The notes under the pieces were generated by a model that saw only the letters and a list, made by a program, of their open reading frames with translations, was not told where the DNA came from and did not search any database. DNA of 64,000 bases, taken from assembly GCF_004375085.3 (NCBI RefSeq), contig NZ_SNAQ03000010.1:124001-188000 (forward strand), in the 5' to 3' direction. Origin of the DNA: Lewinella sp. W8. Lineage in GTDB: Bacteria; Bacteroidota; Bacteroidia; Chitinophagales; Saprospiraceae. Both the position numbers and the translations under genes were made by a program. The stretch's first letter is position 1; every line of letters begins with the position of its first letter. Of the stretch, positions 51,003 to 61,599 are shown one piece after another.

Positions 51003-54000
51003 ATGAAATCTTTGTTTTTTGTCTTTACCCTGGCGCTTTGTGGATTTTACCTCTGTGGACAGGAAGCTCCTGCTGAATTAATCCCCACCGCAAAAATTGT
51101 CACGTCCGGAAACACGGTCCCCGAAAAGGTACCTTGTTCGGGGGGGACGTTGATGATCACCGGAATTAATGTAGAAAACGGTGGCAACGGAGATAATAAT
51201 CCCGCTAATGGAGCCTTCATGAGCTGGACGGCCTCGGGAAGCAGTACGGGGCTTTACTACTCCATCATTATTGATCCTAACGGCATGGTATGGACCATCG
51301 TGCAGGGGGGGACCAGCAACAGCGTTTTTCCCGCCGATGGCAGCGGTAATTTATCGACGAACCTTACGGTCGGCGCCCCGGGCGCCGGCTCGGGCGACTG
51401 CCTCCCCGCGGGAGATTACGTACTGCAGGTATGGGAAGTCGAGGATAACAATTCGGACAACCTGCCGGACATTGACGGGGTCACCGGAGACACGCTGGGA
51501 TGCTACGTGCGGGGAGTATTTACCTTCAATCCCTCCTGCCCGTCCCCCACCACGGTCACCGCCACGGCCAACGTAACCAATATTGGCTGTGTTAGTCCAA
51601 CCGGAAGCATCACCCTGGAAAACTTCGTAACCAGTAGCCTTTACTGTGTGGAATCCAACGGCGCCGGCGCAACGGTTACCTGGACCGGCCCCGGGGGCTA
51701 CACCGGCAGCGGCACCTCGATCTCCGGCCTGGCGGCCGGGACCTACACGGCCACCATATCGGATGCCTACGGCTGCCCGACAACCGTATCGGCAACGGTC
51801 ACCTCCGCCCCGCCGGTGGCCATCTCCTGTTCGGTCATCCGCAGCCCGACGGTATTCGGCGGCTCCGACGGCGCCGCCCGGGTAACGATCAACGCCGGCT
51901 CCGGCGACTACACCATCTCCTGGACCGGCGAGACCTCGGGCAGCCGCACCGGATTCGACGGCTCCAATACTGTCCCCAACCTGCCGGCCGGAACCTACAC
52001 CTTCACCGTAACCGATAATGGGTCCGGCTGTACGGACATGTGTACGGTGACCATTCCCGACCCACCCTGTGAGGTAGACTTCGTGGTGGAGTACACCATG
52101 TTCGGGGATATCTTCATCCGTATCCTCAACGGTACGCCGGACTTTTATGTGAATTATACAGGAGACACCTTTTCGCCTTCCGATTACGGTCCCTTCGGTA
52201 ACGAAGGTTACACGATTCCCGGGTCCGAATTTGTGCCGGGCGACTATATATTCACGGTCTTCGAAGCGGGCCGCACCGACTGTCAGGACGTAGAGTTTTT
52301 TACCATCGCCGGACCGGACTGTACGGATCTGATGCTCACCAACGAAGACTCCACCAACCCGAGTTGTAGCGACGTGGATGACGGCACCATCACCGTTGAA
52401 TTTACGGGGCTGGACAATCCCGTCATCAGCTGGAACGGCCCGGGCGTAACCGGGTCCAACGCCACCACCATTTCGGGCCTCGGGGCGGGGACCTACAGCT
52501 ACCAGATCATTGACGACGAAGGATGTTTCCTCGACGGCAGCTACACCCTGACGGCACCGCCCGCCCTCACCCTGAGCTGCGACGGGATTAACGAAACCCG
52601 CGACGCACTGGACGACGGGATGATCGCCCTCGACGTGGGCGGAGGAACGCCCGGTTACCGCCTCAGCTATACCGCTACGGACGATATGGGGATGCCGCTT
52701 CCGCCGGTGACCAACCAGGCCATTACGGCCATCGATACGCTGCGGAATCTGGTGGCCGGAACTTACCAGATCACCATCACCGACGATGCTGGCTGTACGA
52801 TCGATTGTACCACCACGATCACCCAGCCCAACTGTGACCTCTTCCCGGATTGTGTGCCCACCGATGCGTCCGTCATCGGCGGAACCGGTTCCGTGGAGCT
52901 GACCTTTGACGGGACGCCGGACTGGACGGTAACCATCACCGGGCCGGTGGACACCTCCTTCGTTACCTCCAATACCACGGAAGTCATCAATGATTTGCCT
53001 CAGGGTGATTATGACCTGGACGTATACAATGACGCCGGATGCGTCGGCGTCTGCAATTTCACCATTGCCGGCCCCAGCTGTGGCATTATGGTGGGGACGG
53101 ACTTCATGAACCCCTCCTGTCCGGGAGGAGATGACGGCGCCATCTTCCTGGATATTTCCGGACAGGGTGCCGGCCTGACCATTGACTGGGATGATGATAT
53201 TTACGACGGACAAGACACCCTCCGCGGCCTGGAGGCCGGGACCTACTCGGTGATCGTCAGCGACGCCACGGGTTGTGTTTTGGCACCCCTTGATTTCACG
53301 CTGGTGGACCCCGATAGCCTGCGGGCGACGATGAGTATTGATACCGAAATCAGCTGCGCGGGAGACAGCACCGGCGGAATTTCCGTTTCCGTGGTGAACG
53401 CCACCCCTCCGCTGTCCTACGCCTGGTCCGTGGATAGCCTGCCAGATGCTCCGGCGGTTGGGGGACTGATTATCGGGACCTACTCCGTAACCGTTACCGA
53501 CGCCAATGGCTGTACGGTCATCGCTGATACCTCCCTGACGGAACCGCCGGCCTTAATGCTGAGCTGCGGAAGTGTGGCGGAATCCACCATTGGGGCCGAC
53601 GACGGACGGGTAGGATTTGATCTGTCCGGGGGAACCATGCCCTACGTCATGCAGCTTAATGGCACCACCGTCACGCCCCCGGCGGACGATACCTTCCGGA
53701 TGCTAATGCCCGGGCAGTACATCATCGACGTCGTGGACGCCAACGGATGTACGGCGAGCTGTACCGCCGTGGTGAATGCGGGAGGTTGTGGAGACTTCAC
53801 GGTAGCCATCACGGAAACCCAGCCCGACTGCAACAGTGCCACCGGGAGTGCCACCGCCACGGGAATGATGGGCAACGGGATGATAACCTACCAGTGGGAC
53901 AACGGAGCCACGACGGCTACCGTCACGAACCTCGTTCCGGGAACCTACGAAGTGCTGGCCACGGACGCCGCCGGCTGTACGGCCGTCGATCAGGTAACCA

Positions 54001-57000
54001 TTGTCGCCTTCACGGACATCCCTTCGGTGGCGGTGGGCAGCTTCAGCACCGTCTGTGACGATGCATGCTCCGAAATCACCCTCACTTTTGCGGGCACGCC
54101 GCCCTTTACGGTGGACTATGAAATAGATCGCGGCGGAACGCAGGTGCCGGGCCAGTTGACGACGAGCAGTGTTGGCGACACCACCTTCACTTTCTGTCCC
54201 GCCGATTTTGGTTTCCCCGATCTGGGAAATAATAGTGTAGTAGGTTTCGCAACGGTTACGGACGGAAATGGCTGTAGTCGTCCGGTCGATCAGCTGGAAG
54301 CGATCCCGGCACAGCAAACCCAAACGGGAACCTACTCGGAGACCCGGTGCGAGGGGGATACCCTGCGGTACTTTGGCGAAGAGTTTTTTGCCGCCCGTAC
54401 CACGGGAGACGTTACCCTGCCCTTCCCCGCAGCCAACGGCTGCGATAGCGTCGTCACCGTCACCCTGAATTTCTTCGCTCCGGCCACGGGCACCTACGCC
54501 GAAACGATTTGCGAAGGGGATACCCTGACGTACCAGGGCGAAATCTTCCACGCCCTGCGGACTACGGGCGACGTGGTGATCCCGGATGCCTCGGCTAACG
54601 GCTGTGACTCGACGGTTACGGTGACGGTCGACTTTTTCGCACCGGCCACGGGCACCTACGCCGAAACGATCTGCGAAGGAGATACCCTGACCTTCCAGGG
54701 CGAAATCTTCCACGCCATGCGCACGACGGGCGACGTGGTGCTCCCGGACGCCTCGGCCAACGGCTGTGACTCTACGGTCACGGTGACGGTCGACTTCTTC
54801 GCACCGGCCACGGGCACCTACGCCGAAACGATCTGCGAAGGAGATACCCTGACGTACCGGGGAGAGATTTTCCACGCGCTGCGCACGACGGGCGACGTGG
54901 TGCTCCCGGACGCCTCGGCCAATGGCTGTGATTCCACGGTCACGGTTACGATTGATTTCTTCGCGCCGGCCACGGGTACCTACGCCGAAACGATCTGCGA
55001 AGGAGACACCTTGACGTACCAGGGAGAGATTTTCCACGCGCTGCGCACGACGGGCGACGTGGTGCTCCCGGACGCCTCGGCCAACGGCTGTGATTCGACG
55101 GTCACGGTGACGGTCGACTTTTTCGCTCCGGCCACGGGCACTTACGCCGAAACGATCTGCGCGGGGGACACCCTGACGTACCAGGGAGAGATTTTCCACG
55201 CGCTGCGCACGACGGGCGACGTCGTTCTCCCGGATGCCTCGGCCAATGGCTGTGACTCAACGGTTACGGTGACGGTCGACTTTTTCGCTCCGGCCACGGG
55301 CACTTACGCCGAAACGATCTGCGAAGGGGACACCCTGACGTACCAGGGCGAAATCTTCCACGCCATGCGGACTACGGGCGACGTCGTGATCCCGGACGCC
55401 TCGGCCAACGGCTGTGACTCAACGGTCACGGTGACGGTCGACTTCTTCGCTCCGGCCACGGGCACCTACGCCGAAACGATCTGCACGGGGGATACCCTGA
55501 CGTACCAGGGAGAGATTTTCCACGCGCTGCGCACGACGAGCGACGTGGTGATTCCGGACGCCTCGGCCAACGGCTGTGACTCCACGGTCACGGTGACGGT
55601 TGACTTTTTCGCTCCGGCTACGGGCACCTACGCCGAAACGATCTGCGAAGGAGACACCCTGACCTTCCAGGGCGAGATCTTCCACGCTATGCGCACGACG
55701 GGCGACGTGGTTCTCCCAGATGCCTCAGCCAACGGCTGTGACTCGACGGTCACGGTAATGGTCGACTTCTTCGCGCCCGCTACGGGCACCTACGCCGAAA
55801 CGATCTGCGCGGGGGATACCCTGACGTACCAGGGAGAGATTTTCCACGCGTTGCGCACGACGGGCGACGTGGTGATTCCGGACGCCTCAGCCAACGGCTG
55901 TGACTCGACGGTCACGGTAATGGTCGACTTCTTCGCGCCCGCTACGGGCACCTACGCCGAAACGATCTGCGCGGGGGATACCCTGACGTACCAGGGCGAG
56001 ATCTTCCACGCTATGCGGACGACGGGCGACGTGGTGATTCCGGACGCCTCGACCAACGGCTGTGACTCTACGGTCACGGTCACGATCGACTTTTTCGCTC
56101 CGGCCACGGGCACCTACGCCGAAACGATTTGCGAAGGGGATACCCTGACGTACCAGGGAGAAATCTTCCACGCCATGCGGACCATTGGCGACGTCGTTCT
56201 CCCGGATGCCTCGGTCAACGGCTGTGACTCCACGGTCACGGTTTCCATTGATTTCTTTGCACCTGCGGTGAGCGCCTTCAATACCACCATATGTCTTAGC
56301 GATACTTTCCGGTTAAACGGAGAAATCTTTGATGCGAACCGGACCAGCGGTGACGTAATCTTCCCCGATGCTTCCATTAACGGCTGTGACTCCACGGTCG
56401 CCGTCACGATTGACTTTTTCCCCCAGGCGGTAGGCTCGTTTGATACCACCATTTGTGCGGGAGGCTCCTTCACGTACGGTGGACAGGTATTTGACGAGGC
56501 GGTGGATCAATTTTTTGTCACGCTGCCACAACCCAGTAGCAATGGCTGCGATAGTGTAGTGGCCGTTTCCGTGACAGTGGAACAACTCCCGAACATCAGC
56601 CTGAGTGGTGACGGGATCATTTGTCCGGACGGAGACGTGAGCATTACCCTGGAGTACGACGGAAGCGTTCCGGCCACCGTATTCCTGAGTTCTGACCCCG
56701 GAGAGGCCATTACGGTCCCCGTGGGAGGAACTACTATTCAGCGCACGATTGCTGCGGGCACCGCCGTAAGTATCCTCAGTGCGACCACCGCTTCGGGCTG
56801 TCCGCCCAACTTCACGGGTGACCTGCTCGTTACGGAAACCGATCTGGCGGTGGGCATTGACATCATGAGCGGCGACGGCATCTTTGCCGTCAGTTGTGCC
56901 GAAGGCAGTGACGGCGTGGTGCAGGCCGTCGTTTCCGGGGGTAGTGCACCCTACGAATACACCTGGAGCACCGGAAGCCAGGAGGTCATGGTAGAGGGAC

Positions 57001-57863
57001 TGCCGGCGGGGGATTACTCTCTGATGGTTACCAGCAGCCGCGGTTGCCAACGGGAGGCCTCCATTACGTTGAACAGCCCCGAAATTCTTGCCGTCTCCAT
57101 CAATGAGGTCCCGGCTAACTGCGTGGATACACTGCCGGTGCTGGTAGTCCAGGATATTCAGGGAGGTGTGGCCCCCTACGTGTTTGGTACGGCCGCTGGG
57201 GCCCTGTCGCCGGCGGGTGGCTTCCCGGATTCGCTCCGACTCCCGGTCGGGGAAAGCACCTTTGTATTGGAAGACGTCAACGGCTGCGTGCTGTCGCAAA
57301 ACTTCACCTTCGACCCCGCTCCCCGGGGAGAGCTGGTGGTTACGCCCGCTCAGTCCATCATTCGGCTTGGGGATAGCGTGGCGCTTTCGGTGCTGACCGA
57401 CCTGAATACCGACGGTTTCCTGATCAGTCCCGGTCCGGAAGAACTGATTTCGGGTGCGGAGGTCTTCGTGGCTCCCCAGACGTCCACGACCTACACGTTT
57501 ACGGCCATTGATCCGGAAGGGTGTTCGGCCACCGCCACGGCGAAGGTCATCGTGGATCGATTCGTGCCGATCTACGCTCCGACGGCCTTTAGTCCGAACC
57601 TCGATGGCACCAATGACCTTTACCGGGTCTTTGCCAACGACCAGGTGCGGGAGATCTCCGACTTTTTCATCTTCGACCGTTGGGGGGAGAACGTATTCAC
57701 TTTCCCCGGTCCGGTCGGGCCCAATGACGTCAACTGGGGATGGGACGGTACGGCGGCCGATGGCCGCCTCTACGAACAGGGCACCTACGTCTTCAGCGTT
57801 AAGGTTACCCTGCTGGACGGCCGGGAAATTACCCTGAAGGGGGACTTCGTGCTCATGCGATAA
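51003..57863 (+). CDS. Giant secreted adhesin with SprB-like repeats and gliding-motility C-terminal domain
   Basis: A 2286-residue protein with signal peptide MKSLFFVFTLALCGFYLCGQ. Residues about 190-1110 hold SprB/PKD-like repeats (ISGLAAGTYTATISDAYGCP, LRGLEAGTYSVIVSDATGC, IIGTYSVTVTDANGC). Residues 1157-1750 are 11 head-to-tail copies of a 54-residue unit. Diverged copies flank both sides. The end (about 2190-2286: FVPIYAPTAFSPNLDGTNDL, ISDFFIFDRWGENVF, GTYVFSVKVTLLDGREITLK) is the gliding-motility-associated C-terminal (CHU_C-type) domain that serves as a type B T9SS sorting signal. It is probably a surface adhesin. No sprC/D/F genes follow; a porP/sprF-like gene lies 3.7 kb downstream. 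Confidence 0.92.
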   Translation: MKSLFFVFTLALCGFYLCGQEAPAELIPTAKIVTSGNTVPEKVPCSGGTLMITGINVENGGNGDNNPANGAFMSWTASGSSTGLYYSIIIDPNGMVWTIVQGGTSNSVFPADGSGNLSTNLTVGAPGAGSGDCLPAGDYVLQVWEVEDNNSDNLPDIDGVTGDTLGCYVRGVFTFNPSCPSPTTVTATANVTNIGCVSPTGSITLENFVTSSLYCVESNGAGATVTWTGPGGYTGSGTSISGLAAGTYTATISDAYGCPTTVSATVTSAPPVAISCSVIRSPTVFGGSDGAARVTINAGSGDYTISWTGETSGSRTGFDGSNTVPNLPAGTYTFTVTDNGSGCTDMCTVTIPDPPCEVDFVVEYTMFGDIFIRILNGTPDFYVNYTGDTFSPSDYGPFGNEGYTIPGSEFVPGDYIFTVFEAGRTDCQDVEFFTIAGPDCTDLMLTNEDSTNPSCSDVDDGTITVEFTGLDNPVISWNGPGVTGSNATTISGLGAGTYSYQIIDDEGCFLDGSYTLTAPPALTLSCDGINETRDALDDGMIALDVGGGTPGYRLSYTATDDMGMPLPPVTNQAITAIDTLRNLVAGTYQITITDDAGCTIDCTTTITQPNCDLFPDCVPTDASVIGGTGSVELTFDGTPDWTVTITGPVDTSFVTSNTTEVINDLPQGDYDLDVYNDAGCVGVCNFTIAGPSCGIMVGTDFMNPSCPGGDDGAIFLDISGQGAGLTIDWDDDIYDGQDTLRGLEAGTYSVIVSDATGCVLAPLDFTLVDPDSLRATMSIDTEISCAGDSTGGISVSVVNATPPLSYAWSVDSLPDAPAVGGLIIGTYSVTVTDANGCTVIADTSLTEPPALMLSCGSVAESTIGADDGRVGFDLSGGTMPYVMQLNGTTVTPPADDTFRMLMPGQYIIDVVDANGCTASCTAVVNAGGCGDFTVAITETQPDCNSATGSATATGMMGNGMITYQWDNGATTATVTNLVPGTYEVLATDAAGCTAVDQVTIVAFTDIPSVAVGSFSTVCDDACSEITLTFAGTPPFTVDYEIDRGGTQVPGQLTTSSVGDTTFTFCPADFGFPDLGNNSVVGFATVTDGNGCSRPVDQLEAIPAQQTQTGTYSETRCEGDTLRYFGEEFFAARTTGDVTLPFPAANGCDSVVTVTLNFFAPATGTYAETICEGDTLTYQGEIFHALRTTGDVVIPDASANGCDSTVTVTVDFFAPATGTYAETICEGDTLTFQGEIFHAMRTTGDVVLPDASANGCDSTVTVTVDFFAPATGTYAETICEGDTLTYRGEIFHALRTTGDVVLPDASANGCDSTVTVTIDFFAPATGTYAETICEGDTLTYQGEIFHALRTTGDVVLPDASANGCDSTVTVTVDFFAPATGTYAETICAGDTLTYQGEIFHALRTTGDVVLPDASANGCDSTVTVTVDFFAPATGTYAETICEGDTLTYQGEIFHAMRTTGDVVIPDASANGCDSTVTVTVDFFAPATGTYAETICTGDTLTYQGEIFHALRTTSDVVIPDASANGCDSTVTVTVDFFAPATGTYAETICEGDTLTFQGEIFHAMRTTGDVVLPDASANGCDSTVTVMVDFFAPATGTYAETICAGDTLTYQGEIFHALRTTGDVVIPDASANGCDSTVTVMVDFFAPATGTYAETICAGDTLTYQGEIFHAMRTTGDVVIPDASTNGCDSTVTVTIDFFAPATGTYAETICEGDTLTYQGEIFHAMRTIGDVVLPDASVNGCDSTVTVSIDFFAPAVSAFNTTICLSDTFRLNGEIFDANRTSGDVIFPDASINGCDSTVAVTIDFFPQAVGSFDTTICAGGSFTYGGQVFDEAVDQFFVTLPQPSSNGCDSVVAVSVTVEQLPNISLSGDGIICPDGDVSITLEYDGSVPATVFLSSDPGEAITVPVGGTTIQRTIAAGTAVSILSATTASGCPPNFTGDLLVTETDLAVGIDIMSGDGIFAVSCAEGSDGVVQAVVSGGSAPYEYTWSTGSQEVMVEGLPAGDYSLMVTSSRGCQREASITLNSPEILAVSINEVPANCVDTLPVLVVQDIQGGVAPYVFGTAAGALSPAGGFPDSLRLPVGESTFVLEDVNGCVLSQNFTFDPAPRGELVVTPAQSIIRLGDSVALSVLTDLNTDGFLISPGPEELISGAEVFVAPQTSTTYTFTAIDPEGCSATATAKVIVDRFVPIYAPTAFSPNLDGTNDLYRVFANDQVREISDFFIFDRWGENVFTFPGPVGPNDVNWGWDGTAADGRLYEQGTYVFSVKVTLLDGREITLKGDFVLMR
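54471..56252 (+). repeat. Eleven tandem 162-bp (54-residue) repeats in the adhesin
   Basis: Exactly 11 x 162 bases. The unit begins FFAPATGTYAETIC and contains GDTLTYQGEIFHALRTTGDV and DASANGCDSTVTVTVDF, with two conserved Cys per unit. Variable positions include E/A/T after ETIC, Y/F in TLTY, L/M in HAL and I/L in VVI. Many differences between copies are synonymous. Less similar copies flank the block (54318-54470 and 56253 onward). Confidence 0.95.
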
Positions 57864-57915
57864 GCTTGTTCCCCACCGCTACAAATCTTTTGGCAGGTAG
57901 CGGTGGGGAATATCC

Positions 57916-59154
57916 CTATCGCCGGATGGCTTCTACCGGGTCAAGTCCCGCGGCCTTTCTGGCGGGATATGTCCCGAAGATTACGCCCACGAGAATGGCC
58001 ACGATCACCACGACGATGAGCGTATTGAGGGTGAACACGGCACTGAATTCCGTTTCGGGAATCAGGTAGGTCAGGATGGGGGCCGCAATGCTGGCCACCA
58101 GCATCCCGAGGATCACGCCGAAGAAACATCCGATGATGGAAATGGCGATGCTTTCCGACAGGAATTGTACGATGATCTTGCTCCGATTGGCGCCCACGGC
58201 CTTGCGGATGCCGATCTCCGGCGTCCGCTCGGAGATGGCCATGAGCAGGACGTTCATGACGCCGACACCGCCCACGACGACGGCAATGCCTACCAGAAAG
58301 CCCATCACCAGCCGGAAGACCAGCATGCCCTTGCCCAGTTCTTCCAGGTAGCCCGTTTGGGTGAAGCTCTGGGTGGCTTCGGGGATGTCCGGAAAGTGTC
58401 TTTCCATCCAGCCGTCGATGTAGTCCTGGGCCTCGAGTACGTTGTGCACATTATCCATGGCGATCATCAGGTTGGGCGTGATCCGTGGCTTGTCCGGGAA
58501 TTTGGCCAGGGTATTGAGCGGAAAGCCGGCCGTGAGGCCCTGCTGGTCTCCGTTTTTCATGATGCCCACAATCGTCAGCGTGTCGCCGAAAAGAAGGAAT
58601 TGCCGGTTCAGGGCTACGTCCACCGAATCCGTCTCGGCGACCATTTTGCGCGCAAAGGCCTGGTTGACGGCGGCCACCTTGGCACCCTGCCGTGACTCCG
58701 CTTCGGTAATCATCCTTCCGTGCAGGACGAGGCTGTCGGGAATCGGTTCGAGGAAGGGCATCGTAAACGCCTGGTAACGGATGCCCAGTTTGGTGCTGTC
58801 CATCCGTCGTCCGATGGTGGAACCCTGATGGGCCAGTTGACCGACGGCGTCGTAGGGGAGGGAGTCGAGCAATTCCGTCATGATGGCCTCATCGATTTCG
58901 GCGATCGTATCTCTTGGCGTATACACGCCGTCGATTCGGGTGCCCGTCTGGCTGGTCACGGTGATCATCTCTAGAGAACTCTTGTCGGCAATGCGCTCCT
59001 GCGCCCAGCGGTCCAGGCCATCGATCAGGGCCAGCATGGCCACCAGGGCACCTACCCCAATGATTACGCCGAGAACGGAAAGGAAGGTTTGGAAAAAGTT
59101 ATTGCGCAGGTTGCGAAAGGCTTCGGAAAAAGCCCGGCGGATGGAGGTTAACAT
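57916..59154 (-). CDS. MacB-like ABC transporter permease
   Basis: A 412-residue protein; start at 59154 (MLTSIRRAFSEAFRNLRNNF) is chosen because it begins the standard MacB-permease N-terminus, excluding 22 upstream in-frame residues. One N-terminal transmembrane segment (FLSVLGVIIGVGALVAMLAL, about 25-45), a periplasmic MacB_PCD domain (about 50-265), then three transmembrane segments with the conserved NVLLMAISERTPEIGIRKAV, GANRSKIIVQFLSESIAISI and GTYPARKAAGLDPVEAIRR end. The family exports peptides, lipoproteins or toxins using a separate ATPase and a periplasmic adaptor; none is adjacent. Convergent with the adhesin gene. Confidence 0.9.
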   Translation of the reverse strand: MLTSIRRAFSEAFRNLRNNFFQTFLSVLGVIIGVGALVAMLALIDGLDRWAQERIADKSSLEMITVTSQTGTRIDGVYTPRDTIAEIDEAIMTELLDSLPYDAVGQLAHQGSTIGRRMDSTKLGIRYQAFTMPFLEPIPDSLVLHGRMITEAESRQGAKVAAVNQAFARKMVAETDSVDVALNRQFLLFGDTLTIVGIMKNGDQQGLTAGFPLNTLAKFPDKPRITPNLMIAMDNVHNVLEAQDYIDGWMERHFPDIPEATQSFTQTGYLEELGKGMLVFRLVMGFLVGIAVVVGGVGVMNVLLMAISERTPEIGIRKAVGANRSKIIVQFLSESIAISIIGCFFGVILGMLVASIAAPILTYLIPETEFSAVFTLNTLIVVVIVAILVGVIFGTYPARKAAGLDPVEAIRR

Positions 59155-59435
59155 GCCGGAGAGATTAGAATCTTGACTAGATGATGGGGCAAGGTGCCCA
59201 TTCGCATCCGGATGAACCACTTTATTAGATGGATGGCTACCGCTGGCGGATGAGTGCGGCTGATCGACCAGGGAACCGTATCAAGAGGAGAGAAAATAAT
59301 CCACTGCTTTGTGTAAGTCGGCTTTCGACAGCATCTATTCAAGGAGGCTGACTTCCCCGGCCAGCCGGGTGCCGGGTAAGGGGTAGCCACACATTTGTCG
59401 TTTGGCCGCAAAACCAATACCACCCTCCGACCGTA

Positions 59436-61595
59436 TTGCTATGCAAAGAATCTTCTACCTTTCCGTTCAACCTAAACATCACTGCCATCGCCCAGCCTGC
59501 CCACACCAATGCGTTGATTCACGAGTCGAGTCCCTATCTGTTGCAGCACGCCCACAATCCGGTGGATTGGCACCCCTGGAAGCCGGAAGTGCTGGCCGAA
59601 GCCCAGCGCCTGGACCGTCCGATCATCGTATCCATCGGCTACAGTACCTGTCACTGGTGCCACGTCATGGAGCGGGAGAGCTTTGAAGACGAGGAGACAG
59701 CGGCCCTGATGAACGAAAAATTTATCTGTATCAAGGTAGATCGCGAAGAGCGTCCCGACGTGGACCGCGTCTACATGGAAGCCTGTCAGGCCATTTCCGG
59801 TGGTGGCGGGTGGCCCCTGAATGCCTTCCTGCTGCCCGACGGTCGGCCCTTTTACGCCGGTACCTACTATCCACCCGAGCGCAAATACAACCGGCCGAGC
59901 TGGAGAGAACTGCTGGAGCACCTCAGCAACCTCTTCGAGCAGGATCGCAAAACGGTGGAGGAGCAGGCCGACCGATTGACGGACAACATCCGGGGCGGGG
60001 GAAATCGGCTGATGTCCTTAGAGCCCCAAACCGAAGATCATGATTCCTGGCGGGAGGCGCTGATGACCAAACTCAGGGGGCAATACGACCTCAAGCACGG
60101 CGGCTTCGGTGGTGCCCCCAAGTTTCCGATGAGCCAGTCGCTGGAAGCCCTGTTGGTGCACGGAATGCAACGGGAAGAGTACAACGACCTGCACCTGGCC
60201 GCCCACGGTATGCTGGCAATGCTGGACGGGGGGATTTATGACCACCTCGGCGGGGGCTTTTCTCGCTATACGGTGGACGCACAGTGGCGGGTGCCGCACT
60301 TCGAGAAAATGCTCTACGACAATGCGCTGCTGCTCCGGCTACTGGCTAAGTTGCAAATGGCGGTTCCGAACGCCCGTTTCGTTACGGCCATGGAAGAAAC
60401 TACGGAATGGCTGCTGCGGGAAATGTTGCTTCCCGCCGGCGGCTACCGCGCCGCCCTTGATGCGGACAGCGAAGGCGTGGAGGGCAAATATTACGTCTGG
60501 CAACTCGACGAAGTGGCGGACTTGATCCCCGAGGAAGACCTCCCCCTGGTGGCGGCATTTTACGGCTTGACCGAAACGGGGAACTGGGAGGAAGAGCACA
60601 CCAATATCCCCTACCGGCCGGACACCCTGGCGGCGGCAGCCGCCGCCGCGGAGGTTCCGCTGGAAGAAGCCACGGAACGGATCGCCAGCGCCCGTAAAAT
60701 CCTGCACACTCACCGGGTGGAGCGGGTGCCTCCCGGAGCGGACGACAAAATGATCCTGCAGTGGAACGCGCTGCTGATATCCGGTTGGTGCTGGTGCTAC
60801 CGGGCCACGCAGGAAAAAAATTACCTCCGCCTGGCCGAAGAGCTTTGGTACGGGGTGAAGAAAAAACTTTACGTCGACGGACAGTGGTACCGGAACCGGA
60901 CCAACGGCCAGTTGGGGGCACCGGCTTTCCTGGACGATTACGCCGCCCTGGCGGAGGCCCTGCTGGAGCTGAGTGCCGTGAATTTTGATCTGTCCCTGAT
61001 CCTGGGAGCCGAAGAAGTGGCGGACAAAGATGGGCCGGGGACGGCAGGTGCCGGGACTTCGGCCAGAAGCATGGTCGATTACGTTTTGTCGCGCTTTTCT
61101 ACGCCCCGGGGGCCCATGTTTTTCCTGCAGGCCACTCAGGACAATGAGCTTCCGGTAGACACCCTGGAGCTGTTCGACAACGCCCTGCCCAGCGGTAATT
61201 CCCAGATGTGCAGCAACCTGCTGCGGCTCCACCGGATTACCGGAGAGGGTCAGTACCTGAAGCGGGGAGAAGAAATGCTGGCGGCCATGGCCGGCGGCAT
61301 GGAACGCTACCCCTCCAGTTTCGGCGGATGGGTACAAACGGCCCTCGTGCACGCCGGAGCGGACGAAGAGCTGGTCGTTACGGGCCGGGAGGCCCGGGCC
61401 GCGGCCCGGGAGTTCCTGTCGCTCTACCGACCAGGAATGCTAATTGTCGCCACCGAAACGGAGCGGGAAGACGTACCAGTCCTAAAAGACCGTTACCTTG
61501 ATGGCGAGCTGCGGTATTATTTCTGCCAGAACCAGCAATGCCTCTTGCCCGTTACGACTGCGGAAGCTGCCCGGGCCCAAATCCTAAATTCTTGA
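59436..61595 (+). CDS. DUF255 thioredoxin-fold protein (YyaL/SPATA20-like)
   Basis: Up to 719 residues from TTG 59436; the true start is uncertain because the family usually begins just before [20 protein letters not shown], and a TTG at 59514 is also possible. The N-terminal thioredoxin-like domain carries [20 protein letters not shown] (CxxC active site) and [20 protein letters not shown]. The C-terminal two thirds form an (alpha/alpha)6-like barrel: [35 protein letters not shown] and [16 protein letters not shown]. The function is not settled. Residues about 533-548 ([15 protein letters not shown]) are a low-complexity loop partly like the dispersed GC-rich motif. It ends 4 bases before the next gene. 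Confidence 0.9.
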   Translation: MLCKESSTFPFNLNITAIAQPAHTNALIHESSPYLLQHAHNPVDWHPWKPEVLAEAQRLDRPIIVSIGYSTCHWCHVMERESFEDEETAALMNEKFICIKVDREERPDVDRVYMEACQAISGGGGWPLNAFLLPDGRPFYAGTYYPPERKYNRPSWRELLEHLSNLFEQDRKTVEEQADRLTDNIRGGGNRLMSLEPQTEDHDSWREALMTKLRGQYDLKHGGFGGAPKFPMSQSLEALLVHGMQREEYNDLHLAAHGMLAMLDGGIYDHLGGGFSRYTVDAQWRVPHFEKMLYDNALLLRLLAKLQMAVPNARFVTAMEETTEWLLREMLLPAGGYRAALDADSEGVEGKYYVWQLDEVADLIPEEDLPLVAAFYGLTETGNWEEEHTNIPYRPDTLAAAAAAAEVPLEEATERIASARKILHTHRVERVPPGADDKMILQWNALLISGWCWCYRATQEKNYLRLAEELWYGVKKKLYVDGQWYRNRTNGQLGAPAFLDDYAALAEALLELSAVNFDLSLILGAEEVADKDGPGTAGAGTSARSMVDYVLSRFSTPRGPMFFLQATQDNELPVDTLELFDNALPSGNSQMCSNLLRLHRITGEGQYLKRGEEMLAAMAGGMERYPSSFGGWVQTALVHAGADEELVVTGREARAAAREFLSLYRPGMLIVATETEREDVPVLKDRYLDGELRYYFCQNQQCLLPVTTAEAARAQILNS

Positions 61596-61599
61596 ACCG

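Noticed and set aside
51351-55199. Long minus-strand open frames (about 620 and 498 codons) under the adhesin gene
   Set aside because: They mirror the adhesin's repeated, GC-biased codons and have repeat-like, domain-free translations.
56255-56275. Another copy of the GC-rich motif inside the adhesin (GCACCTGCGGTGAGCGCC)
   Set aside because: It aligns in frame with the neighbouring repeat unit's APATG codons; the similarity is by chance.
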